Source: Takakia lepidozioides (taxonomy: Eukaryota > Streptophyta > Takakiopsida > Takakiales > Takakiaceae). Taken from it: a stretch of 64,000 nt of DNA. The notes beneath the pieces were generated by a model. It searched no databases. It was not told the origin of the DNA and worked only from the letters and a program-made list of their open reading frames with translations. The stretch spans positions 10,044,001 to 10,108,000 of the forward strand of contig CM060731.1 of assembly GCA_030704615.1 (NCBI GenBank). Direction: 5' to 3'. This document shows, piece by piece, positions 20,029-32,690 of this stretch. Position 1 is the stretch's first letter, and each line of letters starts with the position of its first letter. A program made the translations under genes and the position numbers.

Positions 20029-21097
20029 ATGGAGGAGGAGATTTTGGAGCAGGCTCCCTTTCGAGTTACTTATGGTAGTGTTGGCTTGTTTGCCATATCC
20101 AAGTCTTGCCCGCTTTAAGTCGGTTTGCAAGTTATGGAACTCCCTCCCATCCACTGCTTGTTTCCAAAAACTCTGTCAGAACCTCCCTCTTCACCAAGAC
20201 TCCTATCTCTTGTTTGTAGGAGAGGTTTGTGCGTGGTATGCCCCCACTTCTCGACGGTGGCACAGGATCGGCCTCAAACTCCCCACGGATAATATAGTAT
20301 ACAGAGTTCGTGCTGCAGATGGAGGCTTATTTTGCATAACGGAGGAGCGCGGCGAGCGCATAAGATGGATATCATGGAGTGTGTGCAATCCTCTGTTGAA
20401 CAGATCCAGACAATTGCCTCTCCTGCCTCACGGTTCAACACTGTACTACGTGGAAAGAGTAAATATGATTGTGGATAGATGCAGCAACACCTACAAGGTC
20501 CTTGTGATGTCAACTAACGACGACGGGGTACGTTGGAGAACGCACATCTACGACTCAACATGCGAGTGTTGGACCGAGACTGGAAACATGTCCACAATAA
20601 CCGATTTTCCGCATTGTACAGGAAGTGTGATATGTGGCCCTACTCTCTTTGCTCTATTTTATAGACGAGAGGATGACGACATTTTGATGGCTTGTGACAT
20701 TGCCAGCCGTGTGTGGACGCAAGTTGCTGTACGGATACCTGACTTTGATGGAGATGGTTGGGGTCGACTTGTAGAGAGTGAGGGGGGCCTGTTGCTGGTT
20801 GGGCCGCCTCGCCATCAAATTCACCGCTCACCAACAGTCTGTGTGTGGGAGCTCAAAGTTTCTACAACGAGTGCAGAATGCCTGGAGATTGCAAGAACTG
20901 AGCTTGCAGCAACTCAGTTCCCCAACTTGTGCGCTTTGGAAGTGTTGACCCATGACAATCCCATATGCATGTGGACCACACTCAATGCAGTAGTGATGTT
21001 GTATGACATGAACCAACACACATGGACATCCACTGGATTTCCACTTGAAGTACAAAGTACTGGAGCAGTATTGGTTTGGTTAGCGGTCTTAGTTTAG
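20029..21097 (+). pseudogene. F-box protein gene with a one-base frameshift inside the F-box
   Basis: The long frame (20072-21097, 341 codons from an internal Met) begins in the middle of an F-box: PYPSLARFKSVCKLWNSL is the classic second half. Reading back in the same frame gives RLPFELLMVVLACLP, the first half, but no in-frame ATG. An ATG at 20029 gives MEEEILEQ in another frame, which joins the F-box perfectly if one G of the run at 20052-20054 is discounted. The F-box would bind SKP1 in an SCF ubiquitin ligase. The C-terminal 280 residues (W/D-rich blocks such as WYAPTSRRWHRIG, MACDIASRVWTQVAV, MYDMNQHTWTSTG-like) resemble the kelch or F-box-associated substrate domains of plant F-box proteins. 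Either a recent pseudogene or a one-base sequence error. Confidence 0.82.
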
Positions 21098-21299
21098 GTG
21101 CAAAAGTCTAGACAAGCTTTTCTTTTGTTTTAGAACATGTTCCAATTCAGTCAGATTGCAAGAAACCGGGAGACTTGTATGGCTTCTTCTTTCCCATGAG
21201 CCATGTGCTTGGTGCACGCCTTTACTTTGAAAGAGATTAGTTTTTCAAAAGTTGTGGTGGGGCAAGATTAGAATATGCAGCCTGCATGTTGATGTGATG

Positions 21300-21475
21300 A
21301 AGTTGGTTGTCTCTATCTGCTCATAACTCTTGAAAGACTCCTAACCAGTACCCAACATTAGTATAGTGGCATCATTGCACTCTATGCAACTACATCTCGT
21401 TTAGTCATTTTGTCCAACACTTCTATCACACTTCCACAATGTTATTAGCTATTCACCAAGGAGCTTTAAACTTTA
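21300..21475 (-). pseudogene. PPR gene remnant
   Basis: The plus-strand string CATTGCACTCTATGCAACTA followed by CATCTCGTTTAGTCATTTTG aligns with the antisense of the PPR motif at 16750-16860 and 17355-17460 (TTGCACTCCATG..ACCACATCTCGTT, TTGTCAAACAC, CACTTCC(G)CA). It covers roughly one PPR repeat with substitutions and gaps and has no open frame. Confidence 0.65.
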
Positions 21476-22685
21476 AACCTGCACGGAGATACTATGTGTA
21501 GTACCCTTGCCATCTCTACTGAAGGAAGGACAAAAGACATGTGGAACAACAACAAACATGCTTGAATGCATGATAAATTGAGTGCAGCCAGAACTATGAA
21601 GTTGGTTTTCCTCTTAGCCCCTGTGTTTGCTTGTACCTGAAAGGAAACTACATCAAGCCACTGTGCATTAGGTCAGTTTATTGAACACAACGAAAGGTTA
21701 GATGAGGTTGGTTTTCTATGAATTCTCTGGACGTTTATCTTTATCTTTGTGATAGCATGGAGCTTGGGTACACAAGTCTGAGAATGTATATTGACAGTTG
21801 ATGTAGGCTTGAACATAATTTTCAGCATTTTTAGGGGCTGTCATTGCAGTCTCTCTAGATCACACATGGCTGGAGAAGCCCCAAAACCCCATGAAAGTGC
21901 ATTTAAGGATTCTTGGGTTACTCACTAACTTCATTTCTTGCAAAGAATCTTACATCTCATGCGAAATCCCCCAGCTTCACATGACGTTCATTGTGTTTTC
22001 AATTTTCAGAATGCGTTTGCAGTCTATACCACAACTGGGTTTCGAAAGTTGGTGCCAACGATGACAGAAATGCTTTCAATGCTTTAGTTTTTTTGGAGCA
22101 GTTGAGAATCATGTCGGAAAGCTTCAATTGCATTCAATCCCCAGAGAAACCCGCACTTCCTTGCAACCCTGAAGTGGAAAGAGGGCTGTGAGCTAGACTT
22201 CTTTCTATGGGCTGGCAGATATCATTCTTTGATGCTTCTCACACTGCAAGTGAGAGAGTTTGTTGTGAATCTGTGGGCAGTTTTCAGAGCAAACTGCAAA
22301 TGAGGGAGAAGGATGAAACAGGGCATCTGTGCACAATCCTTATGGACCATAGGGACAGCATCCCACTGCCTTATCCGCTCCCTCACCCTATCCATGCGCT
22401 GACCGCCAGCTGCCGGTTTCTGTTAATTTTCGTGTTATGATGTTCTTCCTGTCGCTCTGCTGTGTGCCGCCCCTTGCGAGGCCCCCTCGCTCGCTCGCTC
22501 TCTCTCTCAAGACAGAGAGATGCCGGAGGTCGGTGGGCAGTGGTCAGTAAGACCCACAAAGACGGGGAATCGTCCCGTCCTTCCTTTGTTTCCTTACAAG
22601 TGATGTGAGTGTTTTTTATTTTTAGTTCAATCTGTAATCTCTGGACAAGTGATTTTTTATCTCTAAATTGGAGAGGGAAGACGCC
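21476..22685. other. Intergenic; upstream region of CYP38
   Basis: No gene seen. A CT-rich tract at 22485-22512 (CTCGCTCGCTCTCTCTCTC-like) lies about 180 bp before the CYP38 start codon and could be the pyrimidine-rich promoter or 5' leader common in plant genes. Confidence 0.45.
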
Positions 22686-25600
22686 ATGGTGCCGGCGATG
22701 GTCATGCAGACGCCGTCTGCCTTGTGTAGTGCGACACAATCTTCGTCGTGTTGGGCTTCGTCGAGCTCTCCCTGGTCCTCGTATGCAATATCAGGTTCGC
22801 GAGTATGTTCACCAGCACCTTCGTGCACAAAATGCAGTAATATTGGAGCGCGTTATTCGTCAGCTTCGGTGATATTTTCTAGAGATATTATGGTGGGACA
22901 ATGCAGGGTAGTACCAAGAACATCTGCTTCAAAGAGGGTGCCTTTGCATCCTTGTGCTGCGCACGCATCCTCTCAATCTCCCAAGGTATGCCTGCTTGAT
23001 AATTTTTCGAATATGCGGCGTACCAGTAAGTGAAATTTGCATCATCAATTTCTGCAGAGCGTTTCTTGAGAATCCCCATCGAAGGGTTCCCAGGAGCTTT
23101 CAAAAGAGAACTTGTGGATGATTACAATCTTAGAACGAATGAATAGCTTGAGGTCTCTGCAAATTAGGTGACCAGAGGGAACTTCAGGAGCTGGAGGCGC
23201 TGTGGCAGCTGAGGAAAGTCACTCTATTGCTGGGGATTAATTAAGTCCTTGGTGGAACTTATAAAATGGCTTTATAGCAGCTCCGAGGAGCTTGACATGT
23301 GGAGGGAGATTCTGCAACAGACAGATTCTGTTTTATGAATTTGACCTGGAATAGTGTCCAGTACAGTCTTTGCTCACATAACCAAAAGTTCTGTCTGTTG
23401 TGGCTGGTGATACAGGACGATGGAGAAACAGCTAACTCACTCACCCTGGTTTTGCAAAAATGTGCTCTGTACTTGGCGATAGCAGCTGCCATAGGCCTGC
23501 CCTTGTCGCACACTCCTGTCACTTCTGCATTCGAAAGGGGCCCAGTAATTCCAGACATCGGTATCCTTATTGCGGGTCCACCAATCAAGGATGCTAATGC
23601 ATTACTCCGATATGCATTGCCTATCGCCAATAAGCCAATCAAGGAGGTCCAGAAAACTTTAGAAGAGGTTACTGATGATTTGAAGGTCCCTGGCGAGAAA
23701 GCCTTTGGTTCTGTTGAACGGGTAAGTCTGTAGTTCACTCGGAGCTTAAACCTCATGGCTTATCAGGTTGGGAAATTGAGTTTAAAATTCTGGTTGTGTT
23801 CACTTACAGGCAACAAGGCAGGCAGCCCGCATACTGAACCAGAACAAGGCAGCAATACTTGCAGACATTGCTGAGACCAAGAAGGAGGAGGGCCAGCAGC
23901 TGTTGGACAAGTTGAGTGAAGGCCTTCAAGAATTCAATAAGATAGAGGATGCAAAGGACAGAGCTGCAGTTGCCCCAAAGCAGAAAGAGCTCCTTCAGAT
24001 TGTTGGCAAGTGAGTTGCCCCACCTTAACGTTTTGAACTGATTCTCGAGAACCTAGAAATTCAGAACAGCTACTCAATCTCCTAAGTTCAGTTTTTTCAA
24101 ATTGTTCAGGGGAATGTCTCCAGGCTGCAAAGGCTGCTTCATACACTCTAACTTACAATATTTAGTCCACTTTCTTATCCTCAATGGGCTTTATGGGCAG
24201 CACTTTAGGATTCTTGGGGCACTGTTCCCAAACAAAGGCAAATGGGCCCACCAATCTGTGCCCTCGCTAAAGCTCTTGTCATGAGGTTATCATGGCAGCT
24301 TTGCATTCTGTCATGGAGATTGGTTGTAGACCCTGATCAGCACAAAATGGTTGCGCCTTTCTGAAGAGTTTATGATAAACCCCAACCACCTCCCTCCCCA
24401 ACCTCCAACCCACACCCCTGGTTGTCTGGAGCCTCAATTGTTTGTCTATTTTTCTTTTTGGTTTTTGAAGTTGTTGGTGCGTCGAACCGTTTCTGCAGTA
24501 TTGAGGAGGCTATGGTGGAGAAGTTTCCTTTTGAGGTGCCCGAGGAGTTTGCAAGCAAGCCACTGTTAAAGGGGCGCGCGACAGTTGAAATGAAAGTGAG
24601 GGTGAAAGACAACCCTAACATCAAAAGTGCCTTGCTTGAAATTGTAGTGGACGGCTACAATGCTCCTGTGACAGCTGGCAACTTTCTGGACCTGGTTGAG
24701 CGCCATTTCTATGATGGCATGGAAATCCAAAGGGGTGCGTCACTCTTCAAGGCCACTTAGTATTGGCAGTAAACCTAACAAATTGTCCAATAATCAATGC
24801 AGTTTTCTTGTCCCTCAAAACGGACAGATTAAACTTGTTTAGTTTGGGTGTTTCAAAGAGGAGAGAGGGGGGGGGGAGTACATGCACTAGACTGTGATAC
24901 AGACAGGATAAGGGAAGAGCTTTTGTTTCTCATGGCTACAAAACAGAGAGCAACAAGAACTTGGCTGACGTGTTGTAGCAGAGTAATGAACTTCCACAAA
25001 TTGGGGTGATGCAGCTGATGGCTTTGTAGTACAGACAGGAGACCCTGATGGTCCAGCTGAGGGGTTCGTGGACCCGAGCACTGGCAAGATCCGCACCGTT
25101 CCACTAGAGATCATGGTTGACGGTGACAAGGAGCCCATTTATGGTGCCACATTGGAGGTAATTATTCTGGCTGTGCGACTGTGGTTACTTTGAGAAAGCA
25201 AGTGTGAAGTGTGATGTATTTGAAAGGGTGCATGGAAGAGGTATGTAACCTTGCTGTTATATAATGGATTGTTGAAATTGATGCATATTCCACCACTCGA
25301 GAATGCTGGCAAATCCTCTTCCCCTTATAGTCTTACATGCGACCGCCAATTTTTGGCAGTCACATGGAATTAAAAATCACGTAAAATCCATGCGACCACC
25401 AAATATTGGCGATCACATGTCTTTGTGTGTTTTTTCTGGTTGCTTGGCTCACATTGCCAGGTGGTGGACGGATCGGCATGCAACGTAACTAGGTGGAGAC
25501 AATCAACGGCAGAGGGCTTATTTCCTGAGAATTGAAAGTTGCCACAAAATATCCATACTACTTTGCAACTATGAATTGGGCCTGTGGTTTCCTGACAGGA

Positions 25601-26600
25601 ATTGGGTCGGTATAAAGCTCGAACAAAGCTGCCATTCAATGCGTTTGGCACACTTGCAATGGCCCGAGATGTAAGTTTTTTATGACCCACATCTTATGGT
25701 ATTTGCATGCCGGGGCCGACACAATATGGTAGTTTGTTGATCCCGGTGCAACCACCTGGTGAGTTTGGTAGGCTGCCCTCTATCATTGAACACAGTACTA
25801 GATTTGTCTCCAGATGGCACTTCACTGGCACCTGTCTTTGAAAATGAATTCACCAGTTTAAGCTTCCTGTAGCTCCTGTGTACTTAGGAGGAGATCCATA
25901 TTCCCCTGGGGACCTCGGAAGTGCACCATTGATATCCTTTAAAGTCAGCTATGGGTTGTTCCGGTGATGAAGGAATGATAGAAGCTAGCAAATCTGGCTC
26001 GTGCACTATAATGGAGGTTTTTTATGCAATTAGTTGAGGCACTGCCAGAATCGCCATTGGGCAATGAATGCCATCCTTTGGGCAGTGTATATGGATCTTC
26101 CAGACACCCAGCAAACAACACAGTCTGAGCGCTCATCACTCAAGTGACATTAGCCATGTCCATGTCCACAGGTCCTGGAATCCTCTTGGTTTCTAGAGAG
26201 CATCGTAAGCTGGGGTCTGCTTCCAAAGTTGGGAAGGTTGGATTCTATGCAAGAAAGATCATGACAAACACCTCAACTGATGTAGAACACCAGTTGTGAA
26301 GCTAGATTTGAGTTACGCATGCACTATGTATGCTGCCAAGAGGTTTCATTCTTGTATGTTGGCTGGAAGCAGGAGTTTGAAAACGATTCAGCTTCAAGTC
26401 AGGTTTTCTGGCTGTTAAAAGAGAGCGAGCTGACACCGAGCAGTGCCAACATATTGGATGGGCGCTACACTGTGTTTGGATATGTGACTGACAACCCAGA
26501 CCTTCTTGCCGATCTAAAAGTGGGAGACGTGATAGAGAGCATCAGAGTCACAAATGGCATAGATAATTTAGTCAATCCCAGCTACAAAGTTGTTGCTTAA
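22686..26600 (+). CDS. CYP38: Chloroplast lumen peptidyl-prolyl isomerase-like protein, CYP38/TLP40 family
   Basis: Seven exons assembled by eye: 22686-22985, 23416-23721, 23810-24009, 24499-24734, 25015-25157, 25599-25670, 26373-26600. All introns are GT-AG and every phase agrees, giving 494 residues (Arabidopsis CYP38 is about 437). The family acts in the thylakoid lumen in photosystem II assembly and repair. Exon 1 is a Ser/Ala-rich transit peptide (start chosen at gccATGG). Exon 2 opens with a hydrophobic segment ([13 protein letters not shown]) suited to lumen transfer, then [18 protein letters not shown], the CYP38 helical domain. Exon 3 continues it ([11 protein letters not shown]). 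Exons 4-7 form the cyclophilin fold: [68 protein letters not shown] and GDVIESIRV. Like other CYP38 members it lacks several canonical catalytic cyclophilin residues, so isomerase activity is doubtful. The model is intact. Confidence 0.95.
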
Positions 26601-27383
26601 AACGACTGGATCTTGCAAGAGCTATTCTTTGAATAAAAATGGAAGAAATCTTGGAAAACTTGGGTCCCTCATGATGCATACTATACCTGAATGAGTATTT
26701 TCCATAGTTTGCTGCTGTTTGTTGCTGCAACTGCCCGCCCTCTTGCACCTCCCACTTCGCTAAACCCAGTTAGAAAACTCTTAAGGGTTACTGTACTCAG
26801 TGGATGGGTTCTCTGATTCCCGCCTTAATGGCTGGGGGGCTCTCCTTCAGTGGGGGCTGCCCTTACACTCGCTTGGTTTCAAGAGCTTCCTATTTCTCAG
26901 CTTCAGTGACCCCAGAGAATGGGTTTGGCAGTTTAATGATGCCCCTGCCCCTTTCTTTCTTATTCTGCCAGGATGGGGTATCAGATGCTGTTCCCTGGGT
27001 TTCCTCTTGAATGTAAGTGAATGTAAGTTCTGTGTCAAATTATGGGCACATCTCCAGCTGCCCCAGCTGTGGAAATTGATCTGGGAGGAGGCGTGGCTTC
27101 TTCCACAGGCTAAACATAGCGCATTTTTCTGCATTCGGATCCCCCCTGTGGCACATGATCCTCCAGAGAATTTGTCCCAGTCTAAAATTAAACTATCTAC
27201 CGCACACCTAACGACAGTCATAGATAGTCCATTTTCAAACCAGATCGTCGGTGATTGTCTCCAACAAATTGGAGAATTCGTAAAGTCCTGGAGATTTGTG
27301 GGTTCTGTGTAGTTGTCGTGTATGGGAATGAGAGAGACAGAGAGAGTGTGAGAGTGAGAGAGGCGTGTTTGGTCTTCGGAAGG
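26601..27383. other. Intergenic, no gene seen
   Basis: The 3' flank of CYP38 includes AATAAAAATGG at about 26630, a plausible polyadenylation signal 30 bases after the stop. Longer frames at 26800-27312 overlap on both strands and have no recognisable motif. GA-rich repeats at 27325-27360 precede the next ORF. Confidence 0.5.
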
Positions 27384-27745
27384 ATGGCATCGTCAGTTGT
27401 GCCAGCTGGTGTTGGGGGAGCTGCGAAGTCATCATTTGCAGGGATTATTGTGGAGTGTGCTTCTTTGAAAGGTTGCAAGCGGCATGGGCTGTCCATGACT
27501 GTCACTTCTGCGCGCAGAAGGCAGGAAGCTGTAAACACAATTCTGAAGCCTGGCAACGCCGTGCGAGTGGGCTGCCTATGAGTCCATCACTTCCAGTCCA
27601 ACAAGAGCCATTACAGATAGAGTTGCGGACAACTCAGCTAACCATAGCAATGGCGGCATGCGTACTTGTAACTTCTACTGTGTGTATTCTAGTTGCTTTT
27701 GCAAGGGGATTGGTATGGCGTGAGCACAAAAAAATCGCCGCCTGA
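27384..27745 (+). pseudogene. Small protein, possible plastid transit peptide plus one membrane helix, frame broken
   Basis: Frame 1 (ATG 27384 to TGA 27581) starts MASSVVPAGVGGAAKSSFAG and is rich in Ser, Ala and Arg without acids near the start, like a chloroplast transit peptide. Frame 2, entered at about 27578 with the overlap ATGA, reads SLPVQQEPLQIELRTTQL, then a hydrophobic helix (TIAMAACVLVTSTVCILVAF), then a basic tail (RGLVWREHKKIAA, stop 27743-27745). Together they look like a nuclear-encoded single-helix thylakoid or envelope protein, split by a small indel, a short missed intron, or encoded as two overlapping ORFs. I do not recognise the family. Confidence 0.45.
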
Positions 27746-30700
27746 GCGGGATCCACGGTTATAGGGGTGATATGTATGTCAGCGGAAATACATATGATAG
27801 AAGGACATAGGGTCTTTCTGCGTTAATAGGGTCTCCCTGGTGTCTAAATAAGATCTTAAACATATAGAAGGAGCTTGAAAGGGAGAAACCTTAAGAGAAA
27901 AAAAAACAAACCCCAATTTCGCCAACGAAACCCACATTTCGTTGGCTAAAACCCAAGATGCGTTTTCGTTTCGTAGGTGAAATCCATTTTTTGGGTGATT
28001 ATTGGGGATATTCTACACACAATGTTTTCACAAATGCCACATTGTTTTGTGCACTGACCTCTGAGAGATATATTTGTGGGTCTTTGTGCTCACGTGAGTT
28101 AAGCTTTGGACGAATAATTTCATAAGTTTTGTCGCGTGAGCACAATTTTCACGTATACTTTTTCCGCATGAGCACATTTTGGTTTCGCTATTGCATATTC
28201 TCCGGATTTTTGGGGAATATGCGGCTCAGTGCTCACGCTGGCCGGAGCCTGCACGCTACCCAACCACCAGTTGCAGCAGCCAACATTGCAATTAATACTT
28301 ATAACCTTTTTTCTTTTTTTTAATAAGAGGGGATAGAAGCCCTCGAGTTTTGTTTAAACTTTTAACCTTTATGATTGTTGAATAACTTGATTTTTTTATT
28401 TTTTATTTTTAAAATAACACTCATTTGAATAGCTAACCCAAAAAAAAAAAATCTAACCATCTCACACAAGTTCATCCTTGTAGTATAGCAAACTTGTCAT
28501 AAAATTGGATCATCTTTAAACTTGAAACTATTGTAGGCCTCTCGTACGGCACGTTATGCTATTCTTATCTTGTTGTGTGCGAACTGACGGTCTATGTAGT
28601 GTGGCACTAAAAATTATGAGGTGTAGTGTTATGTTATACGAGAAGCTTGGAGTCATAGTGAATAGTCATATTGTATGTTTTGGTAGCTTATATAGTGGCA
28701 AAACAACAAGTATACTATCACGCAACAACTACTTACTCATGGGTTTGGGATTGAGAGGGCAAAGACAACTCGGCCACTTTTGGGCATCATGAACCAACAA
28801 CAAACAAATCTGTGACATTTGAGAATTATTTTTATTTTAAAAATGAATATTTTGTAATATCTATTTATTTACTTACTTACTTATTTAAAGAAACAGGGGA
28901 CAGTGGCCCTGGAAATTTTATTAAGAATTGTTTGGGGAAAAAAACAAGACCCTGAGCCCACCATAAGGCACACACACCCCGTAGTTAGTGAAAAGAGAAC
29001 ATGACCTCTCAAAAGGGCTAACACGAGAAGAAATCATTTTTATAATTTTATTTACTTTTTAATAACAGGGGGCAGTGGCCATGTGGACTTTATTCGATAA
29101 GCACAAGAAGAGGAAAAATAACCTCTTGGAGGGCCGTAAAGCTTAGCGCACGGGAACACCCAATAACCAAAGTTTTTATAATTATTGTTGTATAGTTATT
29201 TTTACAACTACTTTTTTTTTTTTTTGAGTATTTAAGATATTTATATAATAATGTCTGCATTAAGTCACATGTCTTCATATTTGGAATGGTTGTTTGACAT
29301 CTAAGCTAGCCTTGATTGTTTTGTTTGTGTTATCAAGAGGCTTTGCCTTGAGATAATCCAATTCAATCAACTCATCATTCTCAAGGGTTCAACATGAGAT
29401 CTTAGCACATACCAAACATTTCGAAGAAGAAAGAAATGAAGAAGCGGAACATAACTATCAATGACACTTGTACACAGTGTTGAAGACCACTCTTGTGAAT
29501 GTAGGCACAAAAATATTTCAAAGGAATAGGTATTCCACATGAATTCCTTCCCGCTCATCGTTGTGGTGGGTTTAGGTGCTTTGTATAGGGGAAGGCCCGA
29601 GGATGGGTTTGTTCCTAGCTACGGCCCCGAATTTTCGAAACGGTCTCGTCCAAAGGCCTTCTTTTGTCCTGTAAAGCCATGTAGATTGTCAACAGCTAAG
29701 ATGTATTGAGCATACAACTCCAACAGATCACATTCCCCCTCCTCTCCCCCGCGCCCAAGATTTAAAAAAAATGATGGAATAAGATGGTTGTAGAAGATTG
29801 AATGGTGTCATCCGTAGGCGTAAAATACCATCTATAGGCATAAGTTGCCATCCTCGTGATCTTGGGGAATACATCTATTGCATAAGGTGCCATCCTGTTG
29901 TACTATAAGAAGAATTGTTAGGTCTTTACGTACCCTGGAATGGTCGAGCAGTAACGTCTAAGGCTGTGTAAGATGCGATAGGGTGAGACATGCAGCACAC
30001 GCAACATTAGGCACTACTACGAGGCCTTTCCAGCATTTTAAGGATTTTGGGTGCTTATAAACCATGTGTCAAATTTTGACTACAACAACAAAGCAAAATT
30101 GCACATTACGGACCCATAATATGCACTTACATCGCATTACATCCAGTATGTGCAGCCTAACGTGGACAGGGAAAAATCCAAAATATAATGCATGTTATTA
30201 TTAGTTTGTTAAATGTTGTAGTAAGCAGTGCCAAAGTCTTTTACAATGACCTACAGAAAACAATGTCAAATACAGTGTACGACAAGTTGGGCAACGACAA
30301 CTTGGGATCTGCAAGCAACGGTAGTCTGCACGCATGGGACAGTGGCACTTGCGCAGGAGAGTCACATACATAGTCCAAGACGAGGAGACGAGAGAGAAAG
30401 CCCGGTATTCGCGGGAAAGAATACTTAATAGTCGTATTGCTGTTTTTTTCCCTGAATCAGGTATGATATTATTAGCGATAATTGTCTCCGTATGTAAGTG
30501 TCTCCATATACATCGGATGAAAACCCGTTTTGGATGAAACATTGGATGACAAATAGCCGTACCGACATATTCAGTAAGATAATGTCCATCCGTCGCAGCA
30601 ATCTCAAATAATCCTCGCAGCAGACTCGCTGCTCCCGCAGCTCGCCTGCAGCTCGGATTATTCTCGATAATGCTCCTCCACATTGACATTATCTAATATA
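27746..30700. other. A/T-rich region without a supported gene
   Basis: A T/A-rich stretch with homopolymers. ORFs stay below about 165 codons and show no known motif. The longest (30201-30689 minus) has many Cys and Arg but no recognisable domain. Repeats inside are listed separately. Confidence 0.5.
28885..29105 (+). repeat. Two direct copies of a GGGG(A/G)CAGTGGCC repeat end
   Basis: TTTAAAGAAACAGGGGACAG followed by TGGCCCTGGAAATTTTATT (28884-28922) is echoed by TTTTTAATAACAGGGGGCAG followed by TGGCCATGTGGACTTTATT (29055-29093). Both are preceded by T/A-rich sequence. A related T-rich TAATAAGAGGGGATAGAAGCC lies near 28321. These look like ends of a short interspersed family. Confidence 0.5.
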
Positions 30701-30892
30701 TAAAGGATTTTGGGGGCAAATTATGCCTTTTTTCAGGAAAATTTGGAAGCATAAGATTGTTGCTCCGGTGCTGGCGCATTATGCATTCATAATCGGCAGT
30801 TCGACTCTCATAATCGGTTGTTTGACTTTTAGAGGCACAATTTGGCTTGCAGCCAATCACAAGCCTCACAATTTGCCCCCAAAATTCCTTTA
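30701..30892. mobile_element. MITE-like element with 22-bp terminal inverted repeats
   Basis: TAAAGGATTTTGGGGGCAAA at 30701 (extending two bases further, TT) is the reverse complement, with one inserted base, of AATTTGCCCCCAAAATTCCT followed by TTA at 30870-30892. The 190-bp interior is noncoding. The duplicated target is not certain; TA is present at both outer edges. Confidence 0.7.
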
Positions 30893-32690
30893 CACCAGGG
30901 AACGCGCCCCCTAGGGCACATTCTGGCACCTAGTTCGTCCATAGGTCTCGCCCTACTGGCCTCGCCCTAGTGACTCACTAGGAGCCAGAATGCTTGGGCA
31001 CGTTCTCTAGTATATAAACGGGCGGGAGATGGACCCCTGGGCTTCAACCCTAAGAAACTCAGCCCTAATTTATATCAAGCAAAATCGGACCATACAATGT
31101 GTGCCTCCACTACCCTAAGTGAACATATCTAAATCTTGGCAGAATCTTCCAAGTACCTAGAGAATTATTAAGAAAAAACCAAAAAGAAAAGCCGAAAAGT
31201 GGCTCGATGGGCGCTTAGGGATTAACAAGTCACCTACAACAACGGCCGTAATCTCGAGCGCCCGAACTTGTTTTCTTGTCAGCTAGGCAGTACTAGTACT
31301 ACCATCCACATGATCAAAATTGACTATATTGGAACAGATTACATTCGACTGTGCAGCTCCCGGATGAGTTTTCAGGTTTATATGGATGAAAGTAGATTTC
31401 ACTATTCGCAAAGAGGAGGCATACGCGTCTACCCGCTTGTTTTACTTTATTTTTGTCTCTTTTCATTTGTGGGGGCAGTCACGGACTCTAAAATTAGTAG
31501 ATGTAATTACTCCTAATGAGGCTGCTGCAAGTGTATATGAGACAAAGCACCTAGGGACCCACATCCTTGAATGTTCTCGCTAGTCATCCAAAGACTTTTC
31601 GTCGTTACGCTGATTTACACGCATATCAATTTGATATAAATGACACTTACAAGAGTAAATTTATGTAATTTTATTCAGATTCACTACCACCATTGGGGCC
31701 GCAGCAGTAGCTAGAAAATAAGAACAGATCAATGACAGTGGGTCTGCAAAACATCTATGTCTTTTTACATGGATATCAATTTCATGATGACATCCTATGA
31801 TACGTATATAAGACACAAATAACATTCTTCACAGACAATAAATCTACATATGGTTTCAGATCTTGAAGTTGTCTTGTTCTTCATCAAGCGCATTTCTAAA
31901 TACACAACAGGGTTGGTGTACTGGAGATAAATTAGATGGAGTGGGCAATTTCAATAACAATCAACATGTGGGCGTGATTGTTTGTACTTTAGAAGAGAGT
32001 AAAAATTTCAGGGCAGTTTAACATTTGACCGTGTAACAATTCTAGAGGGACATGCATGGTGACATGACAAACAAAGAGTGCCGACAAACACAAAGCCGCG
32101 AATGCAACAAGCAAAAGGACAACACAATATTGTCCCCAAAACGAGGAAACTTACTCACATGTAGGTTGTCTATGCATTCAATATTGCGGATTTGTTCAAA
32201 CAACAAGTTGCTTGGAACATAGCTAGGTGATGGACGATCTTGCCGAAGTGTAGTTGCGTCAAGCTCTTAACGATATTGTCTTGATTGATTTTTGGACATA
32301 TTTGTTGGTACGAAGAAGGTAGCACACGCCATGGAGTTTCTATGAGGCTGGAACACTACGATGTCCATTTGCCTAGAGCCAAAGAGGAAATCTCGTGATA
32401 ATTAAAAATGGTAACAACCCACATCTCATTCATGAAGGATCAAAGGTTGTTTGTGGGCGAGTAGCTCATGCATTTCTATTCTGAAGCAAACTTACAGATT
32501 TTATTCAAAACTCATGCGACCATGGTTCCAAGTTTGTGCAATAGGCAGGCTTTCATAGAAGCCCTCGCAGTTGCACATTCTGATGCTTAGGTTGTGCAAC
32601 ACCCCTTGAGAAACAGCTCAAGTGAGGGACCACCATCTGGAATGATCTAGTTCTTCTCAATTGCATGTTCATCAACTATACACGACGTCC
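30893..32690. other. No supported gene; possible TATA box at 31012
   Basis: AGTATATAAACGGGCGGG near 31010-31027 resembles a TATA box, but no convincing gene follows: ORFs at 31268-31583 are short and unrecognised. The remainder is A/T-rich 5' flank of the USP-domain gene. Confidence 0.4.

Noticed and set aside
23259-23756. Minus-strand ORF of 165 codons
   Set aside because: It is the antisense of CYP38 exon 2, whose splice sites and family match settle the strand.
30201-30689. Minus-strand ORF of 162 codons, possible gene
   Set aside because: No recognised motif, atypical Cys/Arg-rich composition and an A/T-rich repeat context; not enough to call a gene.
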